From: Malaya genurostris
Lineage: Eukaryota; Arthropoda; Insecta; Diptera; Culicidae
NCBI RefSeq assembly: GCF_030247185.1
Contig: NC_080571.1
Coordinates: 146,057,964-146,121,963 of the forward strand
Length of the DNA: 64,000 nucleotides
Reading direction: 5' to 3'
In this document: positions 43,697 to 55,060 of the stretch, in pieces
How positions within the stretch are numbered: the stretch's first letter is position 1
How the letters are laid out: each line of letters opens with the position of its first letter
Notes under the pieces: generated by a model
Databases searched by the model: none
Told to the model about the DNA's origin: nothing
The model's input: the letters and a program-made list of their open reading frames with translations, nothing else
Made by a program: the position numbers and the translations under genes

Positions 43697-43829
43697 AAAG
43701 TAATAATCAGACAGCTGTCAAATTTATACACGTGTCTTTTGAAGATTGGTACTAACTGAAAATGGTATGGATTTAATTCTAGTGGCGCCCTCTCATAGAA
43801 ACGATACGAACTTTTCAGCCGATCTGTTA

Positions 43830-44339
43830 TGTAGTGACGAAAGAGAAGTTAGCTACCTGGAGCCTTGTTACTAGTTGCTGTTTTGAACACTGTTGTAATA
43901 CTGAAATCCTGTAACATATATTATATAACTTTCCTAAATATAGCCGTCATAAAAAATTATCATTATTGAAGAATAAAATCCAATTGGAGAATAACTAACA
44001 ATATGCTATTTAAAGATACTAGTATTAATATCAATGTCTTCACGTTTCGCTTTCGACTCATCAGTGCTTAAAGTAGCTCAAATTGGTCTATTATCTCCGC
44101 CTAGCAGTTCAATATAAAACGCTAAGTAGACGCAAAATTTGCATTTTAGTGTTTTTATCAAACGGTTAGCTGCTATTCATTACATCAAAATATTTTTTTT
44201 TGTACATATCGTACATGATCTTATTAGTATTTCAGGTTTATTTGATTCAGTGCCTCACTTTTATTTAGTGTATGATAGGCTATTGGTTTAACTCACGGAA
44301 TAGGAAAGATGCTAACGTAAGAAATTAAATTGAAATTCT
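43830..44339. other. AT-rich DNA, nothing recognised
   Basis: No frame or repeat found. Confidence 0.45.
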
Positions 44340-44460
44340 AATGGTCTTAATGAAACGATAGAGACGTTTCATATGTGGCAGGTCACATTATTCAAGAATG
44401 TCGCGAACTGGGATATTGGGTAGTCTACCTTGGGCACGTCACATTTTTGACTAGGTAATA
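44340..44460 (-). pseudogene. Short fragment of an I-clade ORF2 C-terminus
   Basis: CAAGAATGTCGCGAACTGGGAT...ACCTTGGGCACG resembles 58205-58250, which belongs to a larger minus-strand I-clade remnant. Only the last ~100 bases are present. Confidence 0.45.
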
Positions 44461-44889
44461 AAAAAGATTCATTTGAAGTTTGGACACGATGCTTCAAGAA
44501 TTCCACTTCAAAACAGTGATTGCATTGTTTGTGGTTGATGATAAATTACCCATCAAATTAAATAAACCCTGAGAGAATTGGTCATTGAGCTTATAGCCGC
44601 CTCAAAAAATCATCGTTTCTGAGATTTTTTTCCGGAGTTATCGTTCAACAAAATAAATTCAAATATTTGGCATGATAAAAAGCATCATTCGAACAACAAT
44701 TAATAATTTTTTCGTGGAAAACTATTGAGAAAAAAGTCGGCGAAGAGGTATTTTTGAGGACGCTCCTTAAAAAATCACGATTTGCGGTGTCCACTGTATC
44801 TCAGCGCAAACTAACCAGAAGTGAACAAATCAAAGCAGCATAGTTAGAGTAGAAGTTTTTTACGTTGAAAACGTAAAACGGAAACGGAA
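44461..44889. other. AT-rich DNA, nothing recognised
   Basis: No frame. Words such as GAAAACGTAAAACGGAAACGG near 44860 are locally repetitive. Confidence 0.4.
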
Positions 44890-45339
44890 AACGTTGGGGT
44901 CTGGATTTCTCTATGTAGAAAGTGTGTGTAAAATTTGAAAAAAAAATTGGTGCAGTAGTTTTTGAATGATGATGGACACGGACTTTCGAGAAAAACGCAT
45001 TTTCACCTTTCTATGGTCTTTCGCCGGGTTTGTAAATGAAGTAGGGATTTGGGGTTGGGTTGGGAGAGGAGGTGTATTGGTGGTGGGGTTGGAGGGCATT
45101 TTACAATGTGTAATTTTACATTTCATTAAATAAAACTAAGACAAAGACGTGGGGGAGACAGAGAGAGACGAATGCAGGGAACAGAAGCTTAAGTTATATT
45201 AGGGACATTGAATTGGGCTTTGTTGTGGTGGCAGAAAGAGATAGGGGTAAGGGGTAGGGGCTGAAGCTTAAGTCTATGTTTTTTAAAGGGCATTGTGATC
45301 TTGAAGATTCCACTCCTGGCTGCGGTGAATCCCGACATA

Positions 45340-45740
45340 GGTTGTCTTCCTACTGGGCCGCAGAGAACATCCCCGGAGGCAGCGCCCCCGGTGGATGGCC
45401 GCTTGCTGTGTGGCGAGTTGTTCGGTTGTCCTCCTTTCAAGTTGAGGTGAGTGTCACCGGGGGCAGCGCTCCCAGCGGATGGCTGATAGTAAGTGTGTAA
45501 TTGTCATGTCCTGGTTCCATCTTCCGGGCCGCGGTGAACATCCCCGGGGGTAGGGCACCCGGCGGATGGCCTCCGGGATGACATTGTGTTTAGCCTTCCG
45601 TCGCCTTTCGTCCCCTTCCAGTAACCGTTCCAAGGGTTTCGGTGGGCCGCAGTTAGCGTCGCTAGACCGGTTAAGGGCCGCGGTAAACATCTCCGGGGGA
45701 CCGCCTCCCGGCAGACGGCCTGCAGGGTCGGACGCAGCGA
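45340..45740. repeat. GC-rich degenerate tandem repeats in the 3' region
   Basis: Four loose copies of a GGGCCGC(A/G)G(T/A)GAACATC-(C)CCGG block followed by (C)GGCGGATGGC occur near 45355, 45445, 45530 and 45675. They lie in the 3' non-coding part of the minus-strand element. Confidence 0.65.
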
Positions 45741-46092
45741 TTGGTGAAGAAAAAAGAGAAGAGAGAGGAGAGAAGATTGTAGTTAATGTGGGGCTATTGC
45801 TGTTGAGGGGCTGTTTAGGTGTGGGGCAAGACTAAGGGATAGTTGTTACTGTTGATGCGGACAGATTGTTCGTGGGGGTGTGGTAAGACTTATCAAGTGA
45901 GATGGTGCGAGATAAGACTTAAAGACGGTTGGATGAGTTTGAGTACTGGGGTGGGCTATGTTGTTGGGAGAGAGGACTGTTTATGTGTAAGACGAGACTT
46001 GGAGAGGGTTTGATAGGACTGAAGGTTGGGCTATTGCTGAGAGAGGGACTTATTACTGAAGTTAGGTAGCTCAGAGGCTGTCGAAGTGTGGT

Positions 46093-46540
46093 GTGGTGTG
46101 GCCGGTTCTTAAGTGTGACAGTGCCCGTTATTCACTGCGGTCCGGGCGGTCCGACCATTTGGCCAGATCGCCCTTTATCTTAGGCAGAACTCCCGTTGCG
46201 GCTCTCCAGTGCCGAATGAAATGCTCGACGTGGAATTATATGGACAAACCTTGCGGCATCTCTGCCCATAGCCGCAAGAAGGTCTGCCTCTTCGTTACCC
46301 GGGATCCCACTATGTCTAGGAACCCAGCAAATTGTGGTTTTATCACCACAATATGTTTCGATTGCCTGGACTTTCCCGTAAAAATGCGACTCCATATCAG
46401 TGATTGGACAATGTTATGGCGATTCCACTTCGGGTGTGGGTGTACTGATGGTCCGTATCAGCCTAAGTCGGGATTCGCAATCCTTTTTGACTTGACTGAA
46501 GTGATATGTGAAACTCAGGGTCGAATGTGACGCCGAGTAT
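46093..46540 (-). pseudogene. RNase H remnant of the 45-50 kb element
   Basis: Minus-strand reading gives KVQAIETYCGDKTTICWVPR and HSGIPGNEEADLLAAMG near 46270-46330, the last RNase H blocks. The earlier catalytic blocks are degraded or deleted. The rest (RRAFHSALESRN) is the following C-terminal part. Confidence 0.75.
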
Positions 46541-47240
46541 TCTGGGAAATTTCACAAACGGAACTTGGACAGTTCCTATCCGGACCGGAGATTCGCTGTT
46601 GATATGAAGATCCCGACAGAAATGTGAAAGGGTACATTTCTCAGGGGCGATGTTGAAGCCCACGCTTTGCGGATAGCGTTCGCCGTCTGTTAGATGGTTC
46701 TTCGAATCATTTTTCTGAATTTGCCAGTGACGATAATTACAATATCGTCTGCGTATACGAAGATACGCACACCTTTGGGAAGAAATTTGTAAACGGAATT
46801 CATCCCCATTAGAAATAAGGTTACGGCAATTACCGAGCCTTGGGGGACGCAGTTTTTTTCTGCGAATGGTTGGGAGAGGGATCCGCCTATGTAGACTTGG
46901 AAGTTCCTTTGATTTAGGAAGTCTACCAAGAAGACACCCATTCGCCCGTTGATGCCCCAGTCAACCAGTTGTTGAAGGACCCCTTCCCGGTTGACTGTGT
47001 TGTACGCTTTTGCTATGTCTATGCATGGCGCATCAAATTGCCTGTGGTCTAGTAAACGGCGCTCTTCGAGAAGTGTGACGAGGCCTGTTTACTAGTCTCT
47101 CTAGGATTTTTCCTGTGCATGAGAGAAGGCTTATAGGTCTGAAGTTTTGGGCTGTGAAAGAGCCCGTGCAACCTTTCAATGGCTGACCATTCAATGGCTG
47201 ACCTGCAGCTACCTCTAAAAAACGTTGGACTGCCATCGTT
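46541..47240 (-). pseudogene. Reverse transcriptase remnant of the 45-50 kb element
   Basis: AQNFRPISLLSCTGKILERLV near 47100-47160 is an early RT block. PCIDIAKAYNTVNREGVLQQ near 46985-47035 is motif A. NCVPQGSVIAVTLFL near 46820-46860 and FVYADDIVII near 46740-46765 are the PQG and catalytic YADD blocks. IAPEKCTLSHFCR near 46620-46650 and RILGVTFDPEFH near 46520-46550 are the thumb. Frames change near 46680 and 47040. Confidence 0.8.
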
Positions 47241-47560
47241 TAACACCACGGCATCGCACTTCTCGACCGCGCCCAAGATTTCTTCCCCACGTTTGCGACG
47301 GAATGTCATCTCTGACTGCCATACCTATTGTTTGGTAAATATTATTACCGGTGGCTGCACTCCAGGAGTAGCAGTGGCTGAGCCACGGGAAATATCCCCG
47401 TGGTCGCCAATGTGCGTCTCCTGTAGCGCGATCACGGCGGGGTTGTGGAGGGCCACGAGATGCTGGAGATCGCCGAGCGACTGATGCAAGCCGTTCACAT
47501 CCCACTGAATGGCTAGCGTGGATTGGGTGGATAGGTTGACGGTATCTGAAGAAGACGAAC
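47241..47560 (-). pseudogene. Endonuclease remnant of the 45-50 kb element
   Basis: The frame reading TLAIQWDVNGLHQSLGDLQH near 47470-47525 and AVIALQETHIGDHG near 47400-47440 is the start of the endonuclease with the catalytic Glu. A gap follows, then GAVEKCDAVVLNDGSPTFF near 47215-47270, a later block. About 300 bases are missing between and after these. Confidence 0.75.
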
Positions 47561-48289
47561 TGACACTGAGGTTTAGGGATAAGGTGTCAGACCCATCAGC
47601 CTGTCCTCCCCCCCCACCGAATGGGGGGTGAATGTTGGCGTTTGGTTGGCGCCATTATCCGTTTGAGTGATGGAGTGGAGGTCATATGGGGGAGTTTCTG
47701 GTGTCCTAGTAGTGTTGTGCGGCCCGCACGGTGAGAGCAGGTCGGGACGATGCGCCTGCGCATCGTTAGAGATGGAGGATACTGTGGCGTGCTTAAGACA
47801 GTAGGCCGTCTTTTGCCAGATGGGACTTAAGCAGCTTGCTCTGTCATTCGAATTCTCTGCAGCTAACGGTGGCGATTCTCTGTCCTGGACCCAAAAGCCC
47901 ACCGAAACATGTGGGGGGCAGGCGCGGGGAGCCGGTTCAAATCCACAGCACTACAGTAAGTTCGAGGCTGGTTGTGGTCGTATAATTGGATATTTGGCGA
48001 GCGCACCACACTCACTTCTCCAGGATCTGTCGGAGCAGGTCCACAAGAAGGTCACTGGTCTCCTGGTGGGGTTGAGTTGTTGTAATAATGGGGGTGGGTG
48101 TGGGTCTGAGATTGTTTGTTTTGAGGGACATTAGGTGGAGAGTCGAGACGATGAGATGGTGAATAGGCAGGATTCGAGAGCACCGCGGGGGAGTCCCGCG
48201 CTGAACTTTCGGATGCCTGCCTGGTAGATGATTTAGTTTGTAGTGTTGAAGGGGTGATTCGGGGGGGGTGGGGTATTCAGTCAGAGATT
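47561..48289. other. GC-rich DNA between ORF1 and ORF2 remnants
   Basis: No domain recognised in either strand; probably degraded ORF1 tail and ORF2 start of the minus-strand element. Contains C- and G-runs. Confidence 0.45.
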
Positions 48290-49350
48290 TCGGTATCTAT
48301 TGGCATGTCAGGTTGAGCATTTGCGCTGGAGATAGATATCGAATCTACTGACATGGAAGAAGAACGAGAGCGAGTTTTTTAACGTAGGCCTGATCCTTAA
48401 CAGAGATGGAGTCCGGTTCGTTTTGAACTTTCCCTTTGGCGTTTTTTCTTTTGCTCTTGCCGGCACCAGGCGCATCAGGTTGTTACCTTCTCCTTGTAGG
48501 TGTCGGATTTGTTCCGTCATTTTTTCAATCTCTTACATAGCGGTCTTCAGGTCGCTGATCTTCTGCTAGTAGTTGTTCTGGTTGTTGTTGTCGGGCTACT
48601 TCGTGTTTCCGCTTCGTTCGGCTCGGAGGGTCCGGATCTCCTCGCGTAGAAGAACGATGGTCCTGTCTTTCTATTCGCTTTCTACGAACAGACGCACCTT
48701 CAGTTTAGCGGAGAACGAAGTACCTGCCTGACTGGTCTTCATGAGATTCCTTGCCTCGGGAAAGGAGATGCCGTTGTCGACCTTCTGACAATGGCTTCCT
48801 CCTCCTTATATTGTTCACAATGTCTACTGTGCGCGGAGTGATCCCCGACACAGTTGGCACATTTCGGCGGGTTCGGGTTTTTGTTGGGGCAGGTCCTGCT
48901 CCCATGCTCGAATCTACCACACTGGTAGCAGATCATGGGCGGAGGGTAATACGACTTTATTGCCGTACGGATCAGGCCAACGTACACAAGTTGGGGGCGG
49001 TTCGAACCAGAAAAGGATAAGACTAGGAGGGGGGAGTTAGAGACTACTCCGTCTCTCCTGGTGGCAATCCTCCTCACCGCAACGACATTTTGGGGCCGGA
49101 GCATTTCCAGGATCACATCGGTCTCTACATTTCTAGTTTCAGGGTCGTATATGAGACCCTGCATTTGGTTAAGGGTTGGGTGGGGAATAACTTCCACTTT
49201 CTGTCCATCAATGAGATCCCAGCAGCGCGCGGTAGCCGGCTCTGGACGTTGTTCGGATCGCATACCGGGTTCCTCTCGCCTCCTTGGACGCGGAGATCAC
49301 CTTCTGCGGGTCCTTCCCCAAAACTTTTTGGACGCTTCTGAGGATTAGAA
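48290..49350 (-). pseudogene. Gag-like ORF1 of the 45-50 kb element
   Basis: The 174-codon frame at 48739-49263 includes PETRNVETDVILEMLRPQNV and SPLLVLSFSGSNRPQLVYVG, an RRM-like region. It is followed by the knuckles CYQCGRFEHGSRTC and CANCVGDHSAHSRHC near 48810-48935. This is the typical ORF1 of I/Jockey-type elements. The continuation below 48739 is frame-shifted (a Glu/Arg-rich stretch, then a basic 70-codon frame at 48308-48520). Confidence 0.8.
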
Positions 49351-49900
49351 AGCGGTCGGCAAGTAGACGGACGTCTACCGCGCCTTACTCTCCCACAGCT
49401 CTTAACAGAAGTGTCTGCCTATATATCTCGTCCCCGGTGTTCATGATTGCCGGGAGTGAGCTGCTTGGCGGCAAACAGGCTTGGGAAAAGCTCCCCTCCT
49501 CCCTAGGGGGTCCAGCCCGGTCAATGCTAGGGTGAGTGGGTGTAGTTTGGGGGGGAATGTATGGTATATATTCAACAGTAAATATATATAGTTGCAGAGA
49601 AAAAGAGAGAAAGAATGGGACTTACCGCTACATCCAAAGGTGTCCCAGTCTTTTGCTTAGCAATTACCGAAAAACCAGTGGAAGCGGACGATCAGCGGCT
49701 GCGACGAAAGCTCCAACGAGCGAAGATCGCAGCTGCCACACTATCACGGCCTTATCCACGATGGTCGGGTGTCTGCGTCACACTCACTATTACGACCGTA
49801 TCCACAGTGGTCGGGTATCGGGGATGTCACTAACACTGGTATTGAATCACTGCACTATGTCCGCCTATTCGGCTTTATTCACAACAAGTATGGCCGAATG
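49351..49900. other. Probable 5' region of the 45-50 kb element
   Basis: GC-rich to about 49530, then mixed. A pair of related segments (CACGGCCTTATCCACGATGG near 49745 and CGACCGTATCCACAGTGG near 49793) suggests small tandem units. No gene recognised. Confidence 0.4.
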
Positions 49901-50805
49901 GTAGGCTTATAACAATGGCGATATAACGTGGTAGCACTAGTCACTTCTGGTTTATACCGTCCATGCGGTTTCACATCACTTACCTCAGCAGAAAGCTGTC
50001 CCGAGCACGTGTTTTTATCATAACGTGTTTTCATTCATCATTCATAACGTGTTTTCATTCATCATTCAACTGAATAAAAATTCAGTTTCAATTCGCGTAA
50101 AACTGATGAAAACTTTCCGTATTTCCCGGTGAGAAACTTTTCCGAGGCATAGCGCGTGTAGGTAAATGGCCGATAAGAACTACTAAAATCTTCACGGTTC
50201 ACGAAAAAGCACTCTATAGCAACTCGTGGCGAAGCGATGCGAAAGTACATCCGTCACGAGCCAGTGTTCCTACAGAACTGCGTTTGAAGCTTTTGTCAAT
50301 AAAATCGAAGGAAATAATTTATTATTCTAGGGAGGCCGTATGGTCTAACATTTTCAAAAATCATAAATTTTCTTTTGTATTCTGTTATAATAAAACATCT
50401 CAAGAATGTTTTGTCATGTTTTGAATTCAATTTAAGTAGAAATCTTGGGCCTGTGGGACGAGCTCTTGTTTCTTCGCAAAATGAGATAGCAATTTATAAA
50501 GTTCCATAACTTTCAGAGTTTCGTTCCAATAGGCTTGAAAATTTCACAGAATATTCTTAAAATGTTTTACTATAAGAAAATATAAAGAAAATATTAAATT
50601 ATTTTGAAAAAGTGTTATTCCCTTAAGGGATCAGAAAGAATGAATACTGTAAAATCTATTCTGCAAGTTCCGAAAATGTCACTAATCCTGTTGGTGTCTG
50701 TGACATGGAGGCCACAGGAATATTGTCTTTTTTTGTATTAGTGCCTTAATTGGATTGTGAATTTTCTAAACCAGTTAGCACAACTTTTGTCTTTGAAGTT
50801 GAATG
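49901..50805. other. AT-rich DNA, nothing recognised
   Basis: A short duplication ATAACGTGTTTTCATTCATC occurs near 50020 and 50045. No frame supported. Confidence 0.5.
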
Positions 50806-51123
50806 CTACGGTTTAATATGTGGATATTTTTTTATTGTGAGATTAAAGGTGTTGCTTGCTGTATAGCACCACGCGATAAGTGTTGTCTCTTTTGATCCAC
50901 TGCAACAATTACCTGTACACCGTACAAATCTGTTACCTGGTGGATGTCTCTGTGGCACCCTTGCACCGCAGCGTTTTGCGAATTGCATCTATATGTTTTT
51001 TGTATATGTAAGGTATAAAATAGGTTTGTTTTCAAACTATACCATTATAATCTGTATGAACAATTATATCCAAGCCACATGGTTTCAATAATTCGAAAGA
51101 TTATCTATTGTATAAAGAATTAC
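50806..51123. other. Possible intron next to the NRF-like exon
   Basis: Between 50937 and 50988 the minus strand shows AG|ATGCAATTC...CCACCAG|GTAACA, splice-like at both sides. Joining it to the 51124 donor creates a TGA, so I do not call it an exon. Confidence 0.25.
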
Positions 51124-51296
51124 CATAGAATCTGGAACGTGCTATCTTTCCAAAGGGAAAAATTATTCAACGTTGGAGATCTCACGCCTAATATCTCGAA
51201 ACTTTGCTGTGTAGTACGACTTGCACGAGTCATTTGAACAACATCTCGTAGCTGGCAGGTTCCAGGAAGGCACAGTCCCATCAATATTGTTCGAGG
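51124..51296 (-). CDS. Candidate exon of an NRF-6-like membrane protein
   Basis: A 173-base exon candidate. The minus strand reads TTTATTGCAG (acceptor) then CCTCGA at 51296, and ends CTATG followed by GTAATT (donor) at 51124. It encodes 57 codons without a stop: MGLCLPGTCQLRDVVQ and later RSPTLNNFSLWKDSTFQIL. The pattern GLC(L/V)PxxCxxxDV followed by a FSLWxDxTFxIL stretch is, from memory, that of the N-terminal region of NRF-6 (nose resistant to fluoxetine) proteins, multi-pass acyltransferase-like membrane proteins common in insects. The intron downstream is phase 2. No neighbouring exon could be fixed; a small ORF at 50937-50988 has splice-like edges but does not join in frame. It could be a lone or dead exon. 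Confidence 0.5.
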
Positions 51297-52719
51297 CTGC
51301 AATAAAGATATTAAATAAGTGAATTATTAAAAAGTGCATAGCAGTAACAGATGAAACTGAATATTTACTGGTTGCAATGAAACATAAGTCTGTACTTTAG
51401 TAAAAGCGATTGTATAAAATGAAGATTAATATCTTAGTACTACCACTACTAGCTGTAATACACGGTGTTTGTCCGAAATGTATTGTGAGAGTAAATGAAT
51501 GCTGTTTAGGCTGTTTTCGGTTAAATGACTCCGTTTCGCCCAAACAATTCTTAAAATGTTTGCTTTAGTAACCTGGTGTTGCCTTATGTCGGACTATAAA
51601 CGCGTAGATAATTTTCTTTCCAAGAAAGCCTTTCGCCATTCCTCATAGTTATCTGTGATATAATAGCAAATCGTACTTTCTAGAATGAATGAATTGCAAA
51701 ATATTTTAAAATTCGCTATTTATTAAATAAAGTCAATTATGAAATAGTAGTGCCAAACTTTCGCAACGCGATTGTAGGCTTCTGGAGTGATACAAAAGAA
51801 TGTGAGAACGAAGTTATAGATAGTAAAGAAATGAGTTGATTGTATTAGGGGTATAAATAAGTTCGAGCTGATTCTTCTTATTTTCAATGTTCATTGACAA
51901 AATTTGTTAACTAATTCTAAGTTCAACTAACTCATCCGCAAGCCACTACGTCTTACTCTACTATGGGGCACCTTTTCAAAATTCGCCGTGTGAAAGAATG
52001 GGTAGAAAATAATCGTAAATATCTCCTGTTGATCTAAATCGAAATAGTTCCATATTACCTAATATACGATCTGCAATTTATGATTAAATTTTGAAGTATG
52101 TTACCATTTAGACCCTTTACCCTATACCGAGCGATGCGAGCAAGTGAATTTTTCATAACACTTTTCAGTACGATTAGGTGATCATCTTAGTTTGCCATAA
52201 GTGGTACATAGATGCTATAAATATTACAGTTGGACAGCTTGTCTTAGCTATATTGTAAATGTTCAGGTATCTATTAGTTTGAAAAAAATATTGTAAAATG
52301 ATTTGAGGATCAATATAAGTTCAGCGATATGAAATATAAAATACGGTCTGAATGAATAAATAAATAAACAAACGCGAAACATTGTTAAACATTTACAATT
52401 TACAAAAAATACAATCACTGGAAACCGCGGAAACACTCGAGACTAGAAAGCAGGAAATAGGGCGGGCGGAATCACAAAATAGTGGGAGAGACTGAGCTAC
52501 TGGGGCGGAAAGTTATGAAGAAAAGTTGATCAGATTACATTAGCGCTTCAAGCAAGACAGAGGCTAAAGACATCGGAAAAAAGTTGTACAGAAAAAGATA
52601 AGTGAAGGTTTTAGTAGATTACCTATGAAATAAAGAAGTTAGAAGGAAGCGATAGAAAAATCAGGTATGAAATGTGAATATTGAAGAAAGCCCCAGTAGC
52701 ATACCTAATACCGGCCTTG
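51297..52719. other. AT-rich DNA with a dispersed repeat piece
   Basis: 51955-52110 (TCTTACTCTACTATGGGGCA...) resembles 41250-41420 inside the mariner insert, so a diverged copy of that outer repeat lies here. Otherwise nothing is recognised. Confidence 0.5.
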
Positions 52720-53280
52720 TCATCGGCGTCTAGGATCCATTATATTTACGCAATTAGAAATCATGGCGACATAGCAGCTTGCTGTACACCCGAAACCAGC
52801 GGAGTTGCATACCGACTTACAAAATAGTGCGGTTAAGCACTACGTTCGTCCACCCAGAACGGCATTTGAGGCTAACTGAGATCCGCTTGAGTCAAATCCA
52901 CCCACCATTGTCCGCAAAACTGCAGAGTAGCAACAGAACAACCGGAGAGAGTTTCCTGCAAAGATCCAGCATACACCGGCCGGCCACACACGCACACCTA
53001 TAAATTGTAAGTTGACAATAAAAATTTGTTATTATAAAAGAGACCGTAGTTTGTCCTTCTGACTGGTGAACAAGTGACCTTAAGCCGACCCTGAAGCCTA
53101 CGTGTCTCAAGCTCGTGCTAGCTATAAAAAGAGGTCTTCGGAGCCCACCCCAGACGGTCCCCGTGGCTCTGACCAGGAACTAGGGAATTAGATACCATAA
53201 CCCGTCCGGTTGCGGTGGAGAGTAATAGGTTGGGTTTTTCAAACTTTTTGATATAATGAGGAATCAGCCCCGATGTTCAA
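52720..53280 (+). other. LTR-like remnant
   Basis: CA/CG-rich sequence is followed by an AATAAAAATTTG signal near 53019 and then AAGAGACCGTAGTTTGTCC, the sort of layout seen at the end of an insect LTR. It also has a TATA-like GCTATAAAAAGAGG near 53120. No partner repeat or coding region is present, so this is a weak call. Confidence 0.25.
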
Positions 53281-53480
53281 CTGGACTAGTACTAAAGGTA
53301 ACCAGGTAGTCGAAATATCCTAGTCGAAAATTAATCATTTCTTCTTATGGATTCAAGAACGGCATTTTTGGTTGAAGCTGAATTCTGATCCGGAATTCTG
53401 AACTTAATTTAAAGTATAAATTTTGTTTGAGAATTCAATTTTATAACTTTATAAGAATAGATCAAAATTCCGTTCTACAA

Positions 53481-53800
53481 TTAAGGTAGCGCTTCGCCGT
53501 GGTCAGGTCGAAGCGAGACAATTCACTGCTTCCTCCTGCTTTGTCGCCGAAATTTCACCCTAAATTGCAAATTTCTCCAATACTAACCCGATTCACGAAA
53601 AATCAAAAACATACGATTGTAGATTAATTATTTTACTATGCATTTGGCGAAAAATATCAGTTAGAAAGCGTTTCTTTCGCGAGATTTCGTGCGAGTTTTG
53701 TAAAAAATTTGTTTTCTTTTTTCTTTTTCTCGCTATAAACAACTCGCATGTGTAGGGATGTGCTACTGTTTTCAACAAAGCGTATAACGAGAAATGTTTT
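53481..53800. repeat. Inverted repeat partner, left
   Basis: Bases 53481-53505 are an exact 25-base inverted match of 60747-60771. Beyond these, diverged similarity extends at least to GAGATTTCGTGCGAGTT near 53682-53698 (inverted near 60580-60595). They may be two copies of one MITE, or the ends of a longer unit. Confidence 0.7.
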
Positions 53801-54880
53801 TACGCTGCGAAACTAAGGGGATGACAAAAATGAACACGTGTCGACTAGCTGTATCTTAGCTTATTTGTGACCGATATTGAAAGTTTTATCATCTTTGGAA
53901 AGGTAAATTCCTTTAGAATAAAATCTGTTATGGATAATGCTAAATAGTGTTGTTATTTCAAAGTTATCATAACAAGTAAATAAACTGTCTTTGACTAACG
54001 ATATCTCAACGGTTGGAATCATCAAGTAGTATTTCTGATCAAACTCCATTGCAATATCCATTTTTTATCACTTATTTCGTTTTCAAAAAGGATAATGAAT
54101 TACTTCCATTTGATTTCATACTAAAGTAAAATGGAAATGAATCAATTTGAAGCACAAGCTCAATTTATTAACGTGAATGACAATAGAAAGATAACTTTAT
54201 AATTAAATTAATCTGGTTCACATGTTTTGTTACTAAATTTTGGAACATATTTTCGTCGAAAACTATGGTATCTCGTTTCAGATTGTCTCGAAAGTAAGCC
54301 AATCTCAATTTACACATACATACATACACAAATGAAATCGAATGTAGCAGAGACACATAATTCTAGTTACCTGACGCTTTACGCTTCTTTATTGATTCTC
54401 TGAGCACGGCATTTTTTTTTTTGTTCGCCTTTCTTCTCCTTGTTTGAAATCCTATTGTGTTTCGAACAGAACAAACAAACCGATTTTCACGATGCGAACG
54501 AATATCGAGTCCAAATGCAACTGAACGGGCGTCGGTTCAAGCACAACTATCCGAATCCTTTTATGCAGAGTTCAGCTTAAATGTTGCTGGTATGTGTATA
54601 TGAACGTAGCGTAGCAACAGGATACCGTTGGCCGGCAGGTTTTGCGCAACTCTCAATGCCTATATTGTTTGTATTTTTTCTTTCTTTCTTTCTGTTACTC
54701 TCGGTGGAAGGATATGTAAGCAGCGAAGCCAACCTTATGCATTTATTCGTACATCTACGGATTTTTCATTATCCTTCTCTTCAGATTTCACATCAGATAT
54801 CTTTTGATATCTACAGAAAATATTAATATCGCACGTTTTTTTCTGAGAACAGCCAATAATACTGTCCTAATTCACTTTAA
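53801..54880. other. AT-rich DNA, nothing recognised
   Basis: Minus-strand frames at 53861-54061 and 54168-54356 look protein-like in composition but have no recognised domain. Confidence 0.4.
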
Positions 54881-55060
54881 AAATTGTTATGGAAGGACGC
54901 AACTGAGGTATTATAGCCACTCACTTTTCTCGGAGATCTTTGAACCGATATTTACAAGCTTGGATTCAAATGGTGTTAAAATGCCATAAGAATATCTTAA
55001 CTTTCATTCGGATCCAACCACACGTTTCAGATGTATGGTACTTAGTGTAACAATGTCAAT
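54881..55060. repeat. Single diverged monomer of the 28.4-kb repeat family
   Basis: TTTTCTCGGAGATCTTTGAA, then CCGATATTTACAAGC, ATTCAAATGG and CATTCGGATCCAACC match the unit structure seen at 28540-28640. Confidence 0.6.

Larger units (their letters stand above)
40713..43829 (-). mobile_element. mariner element, internally deleted and split
   Basis: The element is 40715-43827. Inverted ends: ACAGTTCGGCTGAAAAGTTC at 40715 and ACAGATCGGCTGAAAAGTTC read from 43827, one mismatch over about 29 bases, flanked by TA on both sides. The transposase is read on the minus strand in two parts around a 2197-bp insert (41233-43429). The insert is flanked by TAC (41230-41232, 43430-43432). Removing it rejoins the transposase frame. 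An additional deletion removed the middle of the transposase. Confidence 0.92.
44890..49900 (-). mobile_element. RNase H-bearing non-LTR element (I/Jockey group), internally deleted
   Basis: The minus strand carries a gag-like ORF1 with CCHC knuckles (about 48300-49300), endonuclease pieces (47215-47540), RT pieces (46680-47240), RNase H (46180-46530) and a GC-rich 3' region. The order and RNase H fit the I group, but it is a different family from the 7-kb element. Large deletions lie within the endonuclease and the first half of RT. The outer ends are not defined; base composition is much more GC-rich than the surroundings from about 45.2 to 49.5 kb. Confidence 0.75.

Noticed and set aside
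45566..45835. 89-codon GC-rich frame and neighbours at 45276-45500
   Set aside because: They lie in the non-coding 3' repeats of a minus-strand element; long frames are expected at this GC content.
50937..50988. Second exon for the NRF-like gene
   Set aside because: Splice-like edges exist, but joining to the 51124 donor gives an in-frame TGA.
53861..54356. Two minus-strand frames of 66 and 62 codons as host exons
   Set aside because: Plausible composition but no recognised family and no convincing splice sites; left as unassigned DNA.
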